A stretch of DNA of 64,000 nucleotides, from the NCBI RefSeq assembly GCF_001519065.1, contig NZ_KQ954260.1:159625-223624 (forward strand), read 5' to 3'. The position numbers and the translations under genes are program-made. Source of the DNA: Novosphingobium sp. FSW06-99. GTDB taxonomy: Bacteria; Pseudomonadota; Alphaproteobacteria; Sphingomonadales; Sphingomonadaceae. Positions 14,807 to 23,994 of the stretch are shown piece by piece. Numbering within the stretch: position 1 is the stretch's first letter; the number at the start of each line of letters is the position of its first letter. The notes under the pieces are model-generated. The model was not told the origin of the DNA and ran no database searches. It was given only the letters and a program-made list of their open reading frames with translations.

Positions 14807-17629
14807 CTATTCCCCCGCCTTAACCTCCTCCACCGGCAGCCCAAGCGCCGCCAGTTGCGGGCGGATCGTGGCGGCATCGCCCACCACCACCCACACGATG
14901 CGTGCGGGGTCGATTTTGGTGCGGGCGGCGGTGTCCAGGTCGGTGGTGGTCAGGGCGCGATATCGGTCGGGGAGGTGGGTGTAGTAATCGTCGGGGCGGT
15001 GGTGTTCGATGATTGCGGCGATGCCGTCGAGCACGGCACCCGATGTTTCGAAGTGGCCGGGCAACTGGCGGGCCGATCCGGTGGCGGCCAGTGCCAGTTC
15101 GGTCGGCGTGGTGCCCTTGGTGCCCAGATAGGCCAGCGTTTCCTTGCGCAGTTCGGCGATCGCGGGGCCGGCCTTGTCGGTCTGCACCGGGGCATAGATG
15201 CCCCAGGCGACATTGCGCAGATGCGTGTCGATCTGGCTGTAGGTGCCATAGGACCAGCCTTTGTCTTCGCGCAGATTGGTGGTGAACCGCGCCAGGAACG
15301 ATCCGCCCAGCACCTCGTTGGCGGTGCGCAGGGTCACCAGATCGTCGGTGCCTTTGGCATTCAGCACTTCGCCGCCGACGATCATCGCCTGCGGCACGCC
15401 GGGCCGGTCGATCAGCACGATATGTTCGTGCTGCGCGGGCAGGGGGCGGTCAAAATCGAGCGTCGGGGCGGGCTCGGCCGGGGCCTGCCAGTCGCCAAAG
15501 CTCTTTTCGAGCAGGGGTTTTACGGCATCCAGCGTAGTGTCGCCGGTTACGAACAGGCTGGAGCGATCGGGGCGCAGCCAGGTGTGGTGCCAGTGTTCCA
15601 GATCGGCGCGGGTCAGTCGGGCCACGCTGGCGCGCGTGCCGATGCCGCTCTGCGCGGTGCCATAGGGGTGATCGGGGCCATAGAGCGTGTGGTACAGCAC
15701 GCGCAGCGCCAGGGCATCCGGATCGTTGGCCTCGGCATCGATGGCCGACAGTTGTTGCGCGCGAACGCGGGCCAGATCGGCCTCACGCAGGCCGGGATGG
15801 CGCACGAAATCGCGCAGCAGATCGATCGAGGCGGCCAGATTGGGCGCCAGCGCGTCTAGCTGGAACGCGGTCTGGTCGGCGCCCGAGGTGTCGCTGATCA
15901 CCGCGCCCAGCCGTTCGCGCGCACGGGCCAGATCGATCGCGGGCAGATCCAGCGTGCCTTCGTCCATCAGTTTCAGCAACAGCGCCTGCGTGCCGCGCGC
16001 GCCGGCCGGATCGGCGGCATAGCCCGCGTCGAACGACAGCCGCACTTGCACCACCGGCACTGCGCTGCGCCGCGCGAAATAGACTTTCATCCCGTTCGAC
16101 AGCGTGGCGCGCTCGATCGCCGGAAACGGCAGCGGCGGCACTTCGGCGGCGTCGGGCAGGTGGTTGCGATCGCCATCGGTGGCCAGCGCGCTCAGCCCGG
16201 CAGGCGTCGGCGGGGCGGGCTGTGCGGGGGGCAGGGCATTGTCGCCACCCCGGTTTTCGCCCCCGGCGGTGCGCGTGCCGGGCGCGATGGTCAGCGCAAA
16301 GGCCGGGCTGCGCAGCCATTTCTGCATCGCCGCGCGCACCGCCTGCGGGGTGATCTGCGCGGCGCGGTCCAGTTCAACCCGGTAATGCGCCGGATCGCCC
16401 GAATAGAGCAGGCCCTGCGCCAGTTCGGGCGCCTGTCCCGAAAAGCCGCCGACCGATTCCAGGCCCCGGATCATCGACCCGACATAGGCGACGCTGGCGC
16501 GCTGCACTTCATCGAGCGTGGGGCCCTGTTCGATCAGGCGGGTGATTTCGGCATCGAGCGCGGCGCCCACCGCCACCGGATCGGCACCGGGTTTGACATC
16601 GGCCTGTGCCGAAAACTGCCCGGCCTGGGCAAAGATATCCGCCTCTGCCCCCGCATCGACCGCGATTTCGCGCCCATGCACCAGCGTATCGGCGAGGCGC
16701 GAACTGGTCAGCCCGCCCAGGATTGTCGCGCCGATCTGCAGCGGCAGATAATCGGGATTGTCGAGGCCCGGTATGGCCCAGATGCGCATCAGCCGGATGG
16801 TCGCCACCTGATCATGGATGGTTTTTGCCACCGGTGCGGTCAGCGGCACCACCGGCGCGCGCACCGGCTGAACCTTTGGCCCGGGCGGGATCGCACCGAA
16901 CCAGGTGGTGACTTTGGCGCGGGCGGTGGGCAGGTCGATATCGCCCGCCAGCACCAGAATGGCATTGTTGGGAGCATAATGGTCGCGGAACCAGCCCTTT
17001 ACATCGTCGAGCGAGGCAAGGTCGAGATCGTCCATCGAGCCGATCGTGGCATGGTGATAGGGGTGTCCGGCGGGATAGAGCGTTTCCTGCTGTTCATACT
17101 GGGTCAGGCCATAGGGCTGGTTGTCGTCCTGGCGCTTTTCGTTCTTGACCACCGCGCGCTGCGCATCGACGCGCGCCTGCGTCATCGCGGGCAACAGCCA
17201 GCCCATGCGGTCGCTTTCCATCATCAGCGCGCGATCGAGCGCGCCGGTCGGCACGGTCTCGAAATAGTTGGTGCGATCGAACCAGGTGGTGCCGTTGGCG
17301 TCGGTCGCGCCGACCTGGGTCAGCGGCGCGAAGAAATTGCCCGGATTGTGCTGCGAGCCATAGAACATCAGGTGTTCGAACAAGTGGGCAAACCCGGTGC
17401 GCCCGCGCGGCTCGTTTTTCGACCCCACCGCATACCAGACCGATACCGCCACGATCGGCGCCTTGCGATCGGTGTGCACCAGCACCGTCAGGCCGTTCGG
17501 CAGGGTGAACCGGTCATAGGGCAGATCGACCCGCGCGGCGAGTTCGGACACCGGGGCGGGCGCCTGTTGCGCCTGTGCCAGCGGGGCCAGCAACAGGGCG
17601 GCAGAGGCAAGCAGCAAGGGACGGAGCAT
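14807..17629 (-). CDS. Secreted M16 family zinc peptidase, two-unit
   Basis: 940 residues from ATG 17629, preceded by GAGGA. A signal peptide (LLLASAALLLAPLAQA) ends near residue 20. The first M16 unit has the inverted zinc motif HLFEH at residues 82-86 and a downstream RAVVKNEKRQ segment that supplies the third ligand region. A second M16 unit starts near residue 490 (FPAIERATLSNGMKVYFARR) and lacks the zinc motif, as usual for two-unit pitrilysin-like proteins. Probably periplasmic degradation of peptides. The frame stays open far upstream, but that part is antisense to the M28 gene and is not coding. Divergent from the M28 peptidase. Confidence 0.93.
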   Translation of the reverse strand: MLRPLLLASAALLLAPLAQAQQAPAPVSELAARVDLPYDRFTLPNGLTVLVHTDRKAPIVAVSVWYAVGSKNEPRGRTGFAHLFEHLMFYGSQHNPGNFFAPLTQVGATDANGTTWFDRTNYFETVPTGALDRALMMESDRMGWLLPAMTQARVDAQRAVVKNEKRQDDNQPYGLTQYEQQETLYPAGHPYHHATIGSMDDLDLASLDDVKGWFRDHYAPNNAILVLAGDIDLPTARAKVTTWFGAIPPGPKVQPVRAPVVPLTAPVAKTIHDQVATIRLMRIWAIPGLDNPDYLPLQIGATILGGLTSSRLADTLVHGREIAVDAGAEADIFAQAGQFSAQADVKPGADPVAVGAALDAEITRLIEQGPTLDEVQRASVAYVGSMIRGLESVGGFSGQAPELAQGLLYSGDPAHYRVELDRAAQITPQAVRAAMQKWLRSPAFALTIAPGTRTAGGENRGGDNALPPAQPAPPTPAGLSALATDGDRNHLPDAAEVPPLPFPAIERATLSNGMKVYFARRSAVPVVQVRLSFDAGYAADPAGARGTQALLLKLMDEGTLDLPAIDLARARERLGAVISDTSGADQTAFQLDALAPNLAASIDLLRDFVRHPGLREADLARVRAQQLSAIDAEANDPDALALRVLYHTLYGPDHPYGTAQSGIGTRASVARLTRADLEHWHHTWLRPDRSSLFVTGDTTLDAVKPLLEKSFGDWQAPAEPAPTLDFDRPLPAQHEHIVLIDRPGVPQAMIVGGEVLNAKGTDDLVTLRTANEVLGGSFLARFTTNLREDKGWSYGTYSQIDTHLRNVAWGIYAPVQTDKAGPAIAELRKETLAYLGTKGTTPTELALAATGSARQLPGHFETSGAVLDGIAAIIEHHRPDDYYTHLPDRYRALTTTDLDTAARTKIDPARIVWVVVGDAATIRPQLAALGLPVEEVKAGE

Positions 17630-17782
17630 GGCAAAATCCTCTAGCAGGATGAGCGGTTTGCCCCGACATTCCAGAACCGCGCGGCAATGAACAGGGCCTA
17701 AATTTGCAAACGCAGGCCGATTGCCCGCAGGGGCCGTTGGCGATAGGCCATGCGGGGTGATCACAGCATGAGGTGCGCCGCG

Positions 17783-19396
17783 ATGAAACTGCCCGTTCTG
17801 CTTGCCGCCACGCTGTCCGTCGCCAGCCTGGCGCAGGCGCAGGAGGTGCCGATCCGGGCATCCGATGTGCAGGCCGATGTGACCTTTCTGGCCGATGACT
17901 TGTTGCTGGGGCGCGAACCGGGGACGCCGGGGTTTGACATCGCGGCGCGGTTTGTCGCCGCGCGCTATCAGGCGCTGGGGCTGAAACCTGCCGGGGCCGA
18001 CGGCACCTATTACCAGCCGGTCACCTTTCGCGAGGCACGGCTGGCGGGGCCGCCTGCGGTCACGTTGCGCTATGGCGGGCGGGCGATGGCGATTGCGCCC
18101 GACCGGGCGTTGTTGCGCGCCAGCCTGACCGATCGGGCCGTGGCGATCAGCGCGCCGCTGGTGTTTGCAGGGTTTGGCATCGATCGGGCCGATCTGGGCC
18201 AGGACGATTATCGCGGGATCGACGCGCGCGGCAAAGTGGTGGTGGTGCTCTCGGGCTATCCCAAGGGTGTGGACAGCGAGCTGGGCGCGTTTCTGGGCGC
18301 GGAAAAGACGGTCATGGCGATGCGGCGCGGCGCGGTGGCGGTGATCACGGTGCAGACCTTGCAGGATCGCAAGCGCGGAACGTGGGACCATCTGATCGAA
18401 TCCGTCGCGCGCCCGGCGCGCACCTGGGTGGGCGACGACGGGCAGGCGTTTGTGCGCGCGCGGGACATCAAGGTGTCGGTCATGCTGCACCCCGACGTGG
18501 CAGAGCGGCTGTTTGCCGCCGCGGGGCACTCGCTCGATGGCGTGCTGGCGCAGGCCGATCGGGCCGGCGGGCGGCCCGGCGGGTTTGACATGCAGGCCAG
18601 CGCCGATATCGCGCTGACCAGCCAGTGGCGCGACATCAGGACCGAAAACGTCGTCGCGCTGCTGCCCGGCAGCGACCCCGTGTTGGCCCGGCAGAGCGTG
18701 GTGCTGAGCGCGCATCTCGATCATCTGGGGGTGGGCGGCAAAGGGCCCGACCGGATCTATAATGGCGCGATGGACAATGCCGCCGGGGTGGCGACAATGC
18801 TGGCGGCGGCGCGCGCGCTGGCGGGTGTGCCACAGCGCCCGCGTCGGTCGGTGCTGTTTGCCGCGCTGACCGGCGAGGAATCCGGGTTGCTGGGGTCGGA
18901 CTATCTGGCGCGCCATCCGCTGCCGACGGCAGGGGCGATGGTGGCCGATGTCAATTTCGACATGCCGGTGCTGCTCTATCGCTTTACCGATCTGGTCGCG
19001 TTCGGCGCGCAGCATTCGACCATCGGGCCGATCGCGGCAGCGGCGGCGGGGCGCGACGGCATCACGCTGTCGCCCGATCCGATCCCCGAAGAGGGCGTGT
19101 TCACCCGGTCTGACCACTATCGCTTTGTTCAGCAGGGCATCCCCGCGGTGTTCATGGTGCCGGGCTTTGCCGGGGACGGCGAGCGGCAGTTCCGCGCGTT
19201 TTTGAAGGACCATTACCATCAGGTCAGCGATGATCTGTCGCTGCCGTTCGATTGGGAGGCGGGCGCGCTGTTTGCGCGGGTCAACACCGATATCGTGCTG
19301 GGCCTGGCCAATGCCGAGCAACCGCCGCGCTGGTTTGCGGGGGATTTCTTTGGCCAGCAATATGCGCCCGACGCGCCCAAGGCGCCGAAGCCTTGA
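17783..19396 (+). CDS. Secreted M28 family aminopeptidase
   Basis: 537 residues. A signal peptide ends near residue 20 (SLAQAQ). A PA-like inserted domain (about residues 120-260) precedes the M28 catalytic core with metal ligands H311 and D313 (SAHLDHLGV), D331 (GAMDNAAG), the glutamate pair E365-E366 (TGEESGLLG), an aspartate in DVNFDMP and a late histidine in KDHYHQVSDD. Expected to remove N-terminal residues from peptides in the periplasm. GAGGTG precedes the ATG. It is divergent from the M16 peptidase, 153 bases away, so a shared promoter region is likely. Confidence 0.92.
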   Translation: MKLPVLLAATLSVASLAQAQEVPIRASDVQADVTFLADDLLLGREPGTPGFDIAARFVAARYQALGLKPAGADGTYYQPVTFREARLAGPPAVTLRYGGRAMAIAPDRALLRASLTDRAVAISAPLVFAGFGIDRADLGQDDYRGIDARGKVVVVLSGYPKGVDSELGAFLGAEKTVMAMRRGAVAVITVQTLQDRKRGTWDHLIESVARPARTWVGDDGQAFVRARDIKVSVMLHPDVAERLFAAAGHSLDGVLAQADRAGGRPGGFDMQASADIALTSQWRDIRTENVVALLPGSDPVLARQSVVLSAHLDHLGVGGKGPDRIYNGAMDNAAGVATMLAAARALAGVPQRPRRSVLFAALTGEESGLLGSDYLARHPLPTAGAMVADVNFDMPVLLYRFTDLVAFGAQHSTIGPIAAAAAGRDGITLSPDPIPEEGVFTRSDHYRFVQQGIPAVFMVPGFAGDGERQFRAFLKDHYHQVSDDLSLPFDWEAGALFARVNTDIVLGLANAEQPPRWFAGDFFGQQYAPDAPKAPKP

Positions 19397-19508
19397 AAGT
19401 GTGTTTCGCGGATCTCAGATCCGGCCCCCTTCAATCCTCCCCGGTTCGGGGACCATTTTGGTTGGGGGTTTCTGGACAGACCATGCGTGAAATTTGATCC
19501 ATCTCCTT

Positions 19509-19528
19509 GTGTGGCGAAAATGCCACAC
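19509..19528. promoter_or_regulatory. Inverted repeat upstream of clpB
   Basis: Perfect 7-base inverted repeat GTGTGGC / GCCACAC with spacer GAAAAT, 32 bases before the clpB start. A CTTG box at 19506-19509 overlaps the left arm and fits the -35 of an alphaproteobacterial heat-shock promoter, though the -10 is unclear. Operator or promoter role is inferred from position. Confidence 0.4.
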
Positions 19529-19560
19529 TACCTTGGGTGGCAAAGGAGGAACCTGTTTCC

Positions 19561-22140
19561 ATGAACCTCGAAAAATTCACCGACCGCGCCAAGGGCTTTT
19601 TGCAGGCGGCGCAGACGCTGGCGATCCGGCTCAACCATCAACGCATCACCCCCGAACATGTGCTCAAGGTGTTGCTCGAAGACAGCGAAGGGATGGCCAG
19701 CGGCCTGATCCAGCGCGCCGGGGGCAATGCCGTGCTGGCACAGGCCGAAGTGGACCGCGCGCTGACGCGTATTCCCGCGGTCAGCGGATCGGGCGCGCAG
19801 GCCTCGCCGGGGCTCGACAACGATACCGTGCGCCTGCTCGACCAGGCCGAACAGATCGCGACGAAATCGGGCGACAGCTATGTCACCGTCGAACGCATTC
19901 TGGTGGCGCTGACGCTCGCCACTACGACGGCGGCTGGGCAGGCGTTGAAGGACGCCAATGTGACTGCGCCCGCGCTCGAGGCGGCGATTGCCGCGTTGCG
20001 TGGGGGCCGCAATGCCGACAGCGCGGGGGCCGAAAACGCCTATGACGCGATGAAGAAATATGCCCGCGACCTGACCGAGGCCGCGCGCGAGGGCAAGCTT
20101 GATCCGGTGATCGGTCGCGACGAGGAAATCCGCCGCACCATCCAGATTCTGGCCCGCCGCACCAAGAACAACCCCGCGCTGATCGGGGAACCGGGCGTGG
20201 GCAAGACCGCGATTGCCGAAGGGCTGGCGGTGCGCATCGCCAATGGCGATGTGCCCGAAAGCCTGCGCAACCGGCGGCTGATGGCGCTCGACATGGGCGC
20301 GTTGATCGCGGGGGCCAAATATCGCGGCGAATTCGAGGAACGGCTGAAGGCCGTGCTCGACGAAGTGAAGGGCGCCGAGGGCGAGATCATCCTGTTCATC
20401 GACGAAATGCACACGCTGATCGGCGCGGGCAAGACCGAAGGCACGATGGATGCCTCGAACTTGCTGAAACCCGCGCTGGCGCGCGGCGAACTGCATTGCA
20501 TCGGCGCGACCACGCTCGACGAATACCAGAAATACATCGAAAAGGACCCCGCGTTGCAGCGGCGGTTCCAGCCGGTGTTCGTGGGCGAACCGACGGTCGA
20601 GGACACCATCTCGATCCTGCGCGGGATCAAGGAAAAGTACGAATTGCACCATGGCGTGCGCATCGCCGATGCGGCGATCGTGGCCGCCGCGACGCTGTCC
20701 AACCGCTATATCGCCGACCGTTTCCTGCCCGACAAGGCGATCGACCTGATGGATGAGGCCGCCAGCCGCATCCGCATGGAAGTGGAATCCAAGCCTGAAG
20801 AGATCGAAAATCTCGACCGGCGGATCATCCAGTTGAAGATCGAGGACATGGCACTGGCCAAGGAAACCGATGCCGCGTCGAAAGACCGGCTGACGGCCTT
20901 GCGCGCGGAACTGGCCAATCTGGAACAGCAATCGGCCGAATTGACCACCCGCTGGCAGAACGAACGCGACAAGATCGCTGCCGAAGGAAAGATCAAGGAA
21001 GCGCTCGATGCTGCGCGCAACGAACTGGAACAGGCGCAGCGCCAGGGCGACCTCGGTCGTGCGGGCGAACTGGCCTATGGCCGCATTCCCGAGCTCGAAC
21101 GCCAGATTGCCGAGGCGCAGAGCCAGGCGCACAATGCCCTGCTGCGCGAGGAAGTGACCGCCGAGGATATCGCCGGGGTGGTCAGCCGCTGGACCGGCAT
21201 CCCGGTCGATCGCATGCTGGAAGGCGAACGCCAGAAACTGCTCAATATGGAGGCCGCGCTGGGCGCGCGGGTGATCGGGCAGAGCGATGCCGTGGCCGCC
21301 GTGTCAAAGGCGGTGCGGCGTGCGCGGGCGGGGTTGCAGGACCCCAACCGGCCGCTGGGCAGTTTCCTGTTCCTCGGCCCCACCGGCGTCGGCAAGACCG
21401 AATTGACCAAGGCGCTGGCCGGGTTCCTGTTTGATGACGACAACGCGATGGTGCGCATCGACATGTCGGAATTCATGGAAAAGCACAGCGTCAGCCGGTT
21501 GATCGGCGCACCTCCGGGCTATGTCGGCTATGACGAAGGCGGCGTGCTGACCGAAGCGGTGCGGCGGCGGCCCTATCAGGTCGTGCTGTTCGACGAAGTC
21601 GAAAAGGCCCATGCCGATGTGTTCAACGTGCTGTTGCAGGTGCTCGACGACGGGCGCCTGACCGACGGGCAGGGGCGGCAGGTCGATTTCACCAACACGC
21701 TGATTATCCTGACCAGCAATCTGGGTAGCCAATATCTGGCCGCGCTGGACGAAGATCAGGATGTCGCGCTGGCCGAACCGCAAGTGATGGATGTGGTGCG
21801 CGCGCATTTCCGCCCCGAATTCCTCAACCGGCTGGACGAGATCATCCTGTTCCACCGGCTGGGTCAGGCGCATATGGCCCCGATCGTCGACTTGCAGATG
21901 GCGCGTGTGGCCGCGCTGCTGAAGGATCGCAAGATCACGCTCGATCTGTCGGAAGCGGCCAAGCGCTGGCTGGGGCGCGTGGGGTACGACCCGGTCTATG
22001 GCGCCCGCCCGCTCAAGCGCGCGGTGCTGCGTTATGTGCAGGACCCGCTGGCCGACATGCTGTTGGCGGGCGACATTCCCGACGGGCATGTCGTGCATAT
22101 CGACGATGGCGAGGGCAAGCTGACGTTCTTGGTGGAATGA
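19561..22140 (+). CDS. clpB: ClpB disaggregase
   Basis: 859 residues, normal for ClpB. Two Clp_N repeats (residues 1-145), AAA-1 with Walker A GEPGVGKT at 209-216 and Walker B IILFIDEMH, a coiled-coil middle domain (about 400-530), AAA-2 with GPTGVGKT and VVLFDEVEKAH, and a C-terminal D2-small domain. ClpB extracts and refolds aggregated proteins with DnaK. Strong AAAGGAGG box before the ATG. The upstream repeat suggests stress control. Hairpin after the stop. Confidence 0.97.
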   Translation: MNLEKFTDRAKGFLQAAQTLAIRLNHQRITPEHVLKVLLEDSEGMASGLIQRAGGNAVLAQAEVDRALTRIPAVSGSGAQASPGLDNDTVRLLDQAEQIATKSGDSYVTVERILVALTLATTTAAGQALKDANVTAPALEAAIAALRGGRNADSAGAENAYDAMKKYARDLTEAAREGKLDPVIGRDEEIRRTIQILARRTKNNPALIGEPGVGKTAIAEGLAVRIANGDVPESLRNRRLMALDMGALIAGAKYRGEFEERLKAVLDEVKGAEGEIILFIDEMHTLIGAGKTEGTMDASNLLKPALARGELHCIGATTLDEYQKYIEKDPALQRRFQPVFVGEPTVEDTISILRGIKEKYELHHGVRIADAAIVAAATLSNRYIADRFLPDKAIDLMDEAASRIRMEVESKPEEIENLDRRIIQLKIEDMALAKETDAASKDRLTALRAELANLEQQSAELTTRWQNERDKIAAEGKIKEALDAARNELEQAQRQGDLGRAGELAYGRIPELERQIAEAQSQAHNALLREEVTAEDIAGVVSRWTGIPVDRMLEGERQKLLNMEAALGARVIGQSDAVAAVSKAVRRARAGLQDPNRPLGSFLFLGPTGVGKTELTKALAGFLFDDDNAMVRIDMSEFMEKHSVSRLIGAPPGYVGYDEGGVLTEAVRRRPYQVVLFDEVEKAHADVFNVLLQVLDDGRLTDGQGRQVDFTNTLIILTSNLGSQYLAALDEDQDVALAEPQVMDVVRAHFRPEFLNRLDEIILFHRLGQAHMAPIVDLQMARVAALLKDRKITLDLSEAAKRWLGRVGYDPVYGARPLKRAVLRYVQDPLADMLLAGDIPDGHVVHIDDGEGKLTFLVE

Positions 22141-22154
22141 AATCTGCTCGAAAG

Positions 22155-22176
22155 CCCTTCCCCTGAAGGGGAGGGG
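22155..22176 (+). terminator. Hairpin after clpB
   Basis: CCTTCCCC / GGGGAGGG with loop TGAA, 15 bases after the clpB stop. No T-run. It also resembles the C-rich palindromes that recur between genes in sphingomonad genomes. Confidence 0.5.
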
Positions 22177-22205
22177 GGAAGATTGGCAATCATTGCAGCT
22201 TGATA

Positions 22206-22391
22206 TCAGTGCGGCTGCCCGATTTCGGGCAGCCGCATCGCCAGGGTATCGATGGCGTGTTGCAGGTGGACGGCGGCGCGCACTTCGCCGGCCAGATCGA
22301 GCAAGTCGATGGCCTGTTGCATCAGCACGGCGGCCTTCAGCAGCGTCGTGTCCTGGTCTTGCCGGTCAAACTGTTGGAACGCATTGTTCAT
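22206..22391 (-). CDS. Small conserved-looking helical protein
   Basis: 61 residues, mostly amphipathic helix: KAAVLMQQAIDLLDLAGEVR, then AAVHLQHAIDTLAMRLPE. Leucine and alanine spacing is protein-like and codon use matches the genome, so I count it as real. No known domain is recognised. It sits between clpB and the amidase with no obvious Shine-Dalgarno box. Confidence 0.55.
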   Translation of the reverse strand: MNNAFQQFDRQDQDTTLLKAAVLMQQAIDLLDLAGEVRAAVHLQHAIDTLAMRLPEIGQPH

Positions 22392-22545
22392 CGCGGGGTC
22401 CGATAGCAGGAATCTGGGGGCATATCCTCATTGCAAAACTGCGTTACAGTCGGGTTCACGCGGCGCTAGGCTGAAACGCGATAGGGCATCATTTTTCTCG
22501 TCGTAGCGGCTTGCCAGCGTACGCCGGGTGCGGTGAGATGACACC

Positions 22546-23994
22546 ATGACGATGGACCTTCCCCATTCCCTCCCGCTGACCCAATGGCCCGCCCGCACGC
22601 TGGTGGCCGCGATCGCCGCTCGGCAGGTTTCGTCGGTGGAGGTGACCAGCGCGTTTCTTGACCGGATCGAGGCGATCAATCCGCGCGTCAATGCGATCAT
22701 CGCCATGCGCGACCGTGCCGACATTCTGGCCGACGCGGAACGGGCCGACCGGATGGTGGCGAGCGGTGCGCCGCTGGGCGTGCTGCACGGGCTGCCGCAT
22801 GCGGTGAAGGATCTCGAACCGGTGGCGGGGCTGGCCTGGACGCAAGGGTCGCCGATCTTTGCGCGGCAGATCGCGCGCCACGACGGTCTGGTGGCCGAAC
22901 GGTTGCGCCGCGCCGGGGTGATCTTTGTGGGCAAGACCAACACCCCCGAATTCGGGCTGGGCTCGCACAGTTTCAACCCGGTCTGGGGGGTGACGCGCAA
23001 TCCGTGGAACTTGGCGCTGTCGGCGGGTGGCAGCAGCGGCGGCGCGGCGGCGGCGTTGGCGACCGACATGCTGCCATTGGCCGATGGCAGCGATTATGGC
23101 GGTTCGCTGCGCAATCCGGCGGGGTGGAACAACGTCTGCGGGTTTCGCACCAGTCTTGGGCGGATTGCCACCGAAGGCGCCGAGGACTGGCTGGTTTCGC
23201 CTGCCGTCACCGGGCCGATGGCGCGCGATGTGGGCGATCTGGCGCTGATGCTGTCGGTGATGGCCGGGTGGGACGCGCGTATGCCGCTGGCCATGCAATC
23301 CGATGCGGCGCCGCTGCGTGCGGTCGAACCTGTGGCGATGAAGGGCCTGCGGATCGCCTGGTCGGGCGATTTCGGTGGGCAAGTGCCGTTCGACCCCGGC
23401 GTGCTCGATGTCGCGCGGCAGGCGGTCGATCGCTTCGCCGCAATGGGCGCGCATGTCGAACAGGCGGTGCCCGACTTTCCCGTTGCCGAAGTCTGGCGCG
23501 CGTTTGTCGGCCTGCGCCATTTTCACAGCGGCGCGGGGATGCTGCCGCTGTACAACGATCCCGCCACGCGGCGCCTGTTGAAGCCCGAGGCGCTGTGGGA
23601 GATCGAGCGCGGGTTTGCGCTGTCGGCTTATGATGTCGCCGCGCTGTCGGCGATCCGCACCGGCTGGAGCCGCGCGGTCGCCGCGTTCCTGTGCCGCTAC
23701 GACGTGTGGATCGTCCCCACCGCGCAGGTCTTTCCGTTCCCGGTCGAACAGCACTGGCCCACGGTGGTGGGCGGGCAGGCGATGCAGACCTACCACGAAT
23801 GGATGCAGGCGGTGTGTCTGGTGACGATGGCGGGCTGCCCTGCGCTGGCCGTGCCTGCCGGGTTCAGCGCCACGGGCCTGCCGATGGGGGTGCAGATCGT
23901 CGCGCCGATCCATGGCGAGGCGACGTGTCTGGCGGTGGCGGCGGCCTATGAGGCGGCCGCCGCCGATCTGTTCAGAACCCGGCCGGCGGTGTGA
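22546..23994 (+). CDS. Amidase signature family enzyme
   Basis: 482 residues. The Ser-cisSer-Lys triad is K88 (HAVKDLEPV), S163 (SAGGSSGGAA) and nucleophile S187 (SDYGGSLRNPAG), with the 24-residue spacing between the two serines typical of the family. It is distinct from GatA; the SDYGGS sequence points to the general amidase group acting on small or aryl amides. Substrate unknown. The 3' end overlaps the convergent transglutaminase gene by 23 bases. Confidence 0.92.
   Translation: MTMDLPHSLPLTQWPARTLVAAIAARQVSSVEVTSAFLDRIEAINPRVNAIIAMRDRADILADAERADRMVASGAPLGVLHGLPHAVKDLEPVAGLAWTQGSPIFARQIARHDGLVAERLRRAGVIFVGKTNTPEFGLGSHSFNPVWGVTRNPWNLALSAGGSSGGAAAALATDMLPLADGSDYGGSLRNPAGWNNVCGFRTSLGRIATEGAEDWLVSPAVTGPMARDVGDLALMLSVMAGWDARMPLAMQSDAAPLRAVEPVAMKGLRIAWSGDFGGQVPFDPGVLDVARQAVDRFAAMGAHVEQAVPDFPVAEVWRAFVGLRHFHSGAGMLPLYNDPATRRLLKPEALWEIERGFALSAYDVAALSAIRTGWSRAVAAFLCRYDVWIVPTAQVFPFPVEQHWPTVVGGQAMQTYHEWMQAVCLVTMAGCPALAVPAGFSATGLPMGVQIVAPIHGEATCLAVAAAYEAAAADLFRTRPAV

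Noticed and set aside
17630..19360. Minus-strand frame open for 1.7 kb upstream of the M16 peptidase start
   Set aside because: It lies opposite the M28 peptidase gene, contains no domain, and the M16 ATG at 17629 has its own ribosome binding site and signal peptide. It is an antisense frame open because of high GC.
19528..21132. Minus-strand 534-codon frame over clpB
   Set aside because: Antisense to clpB, no domains.
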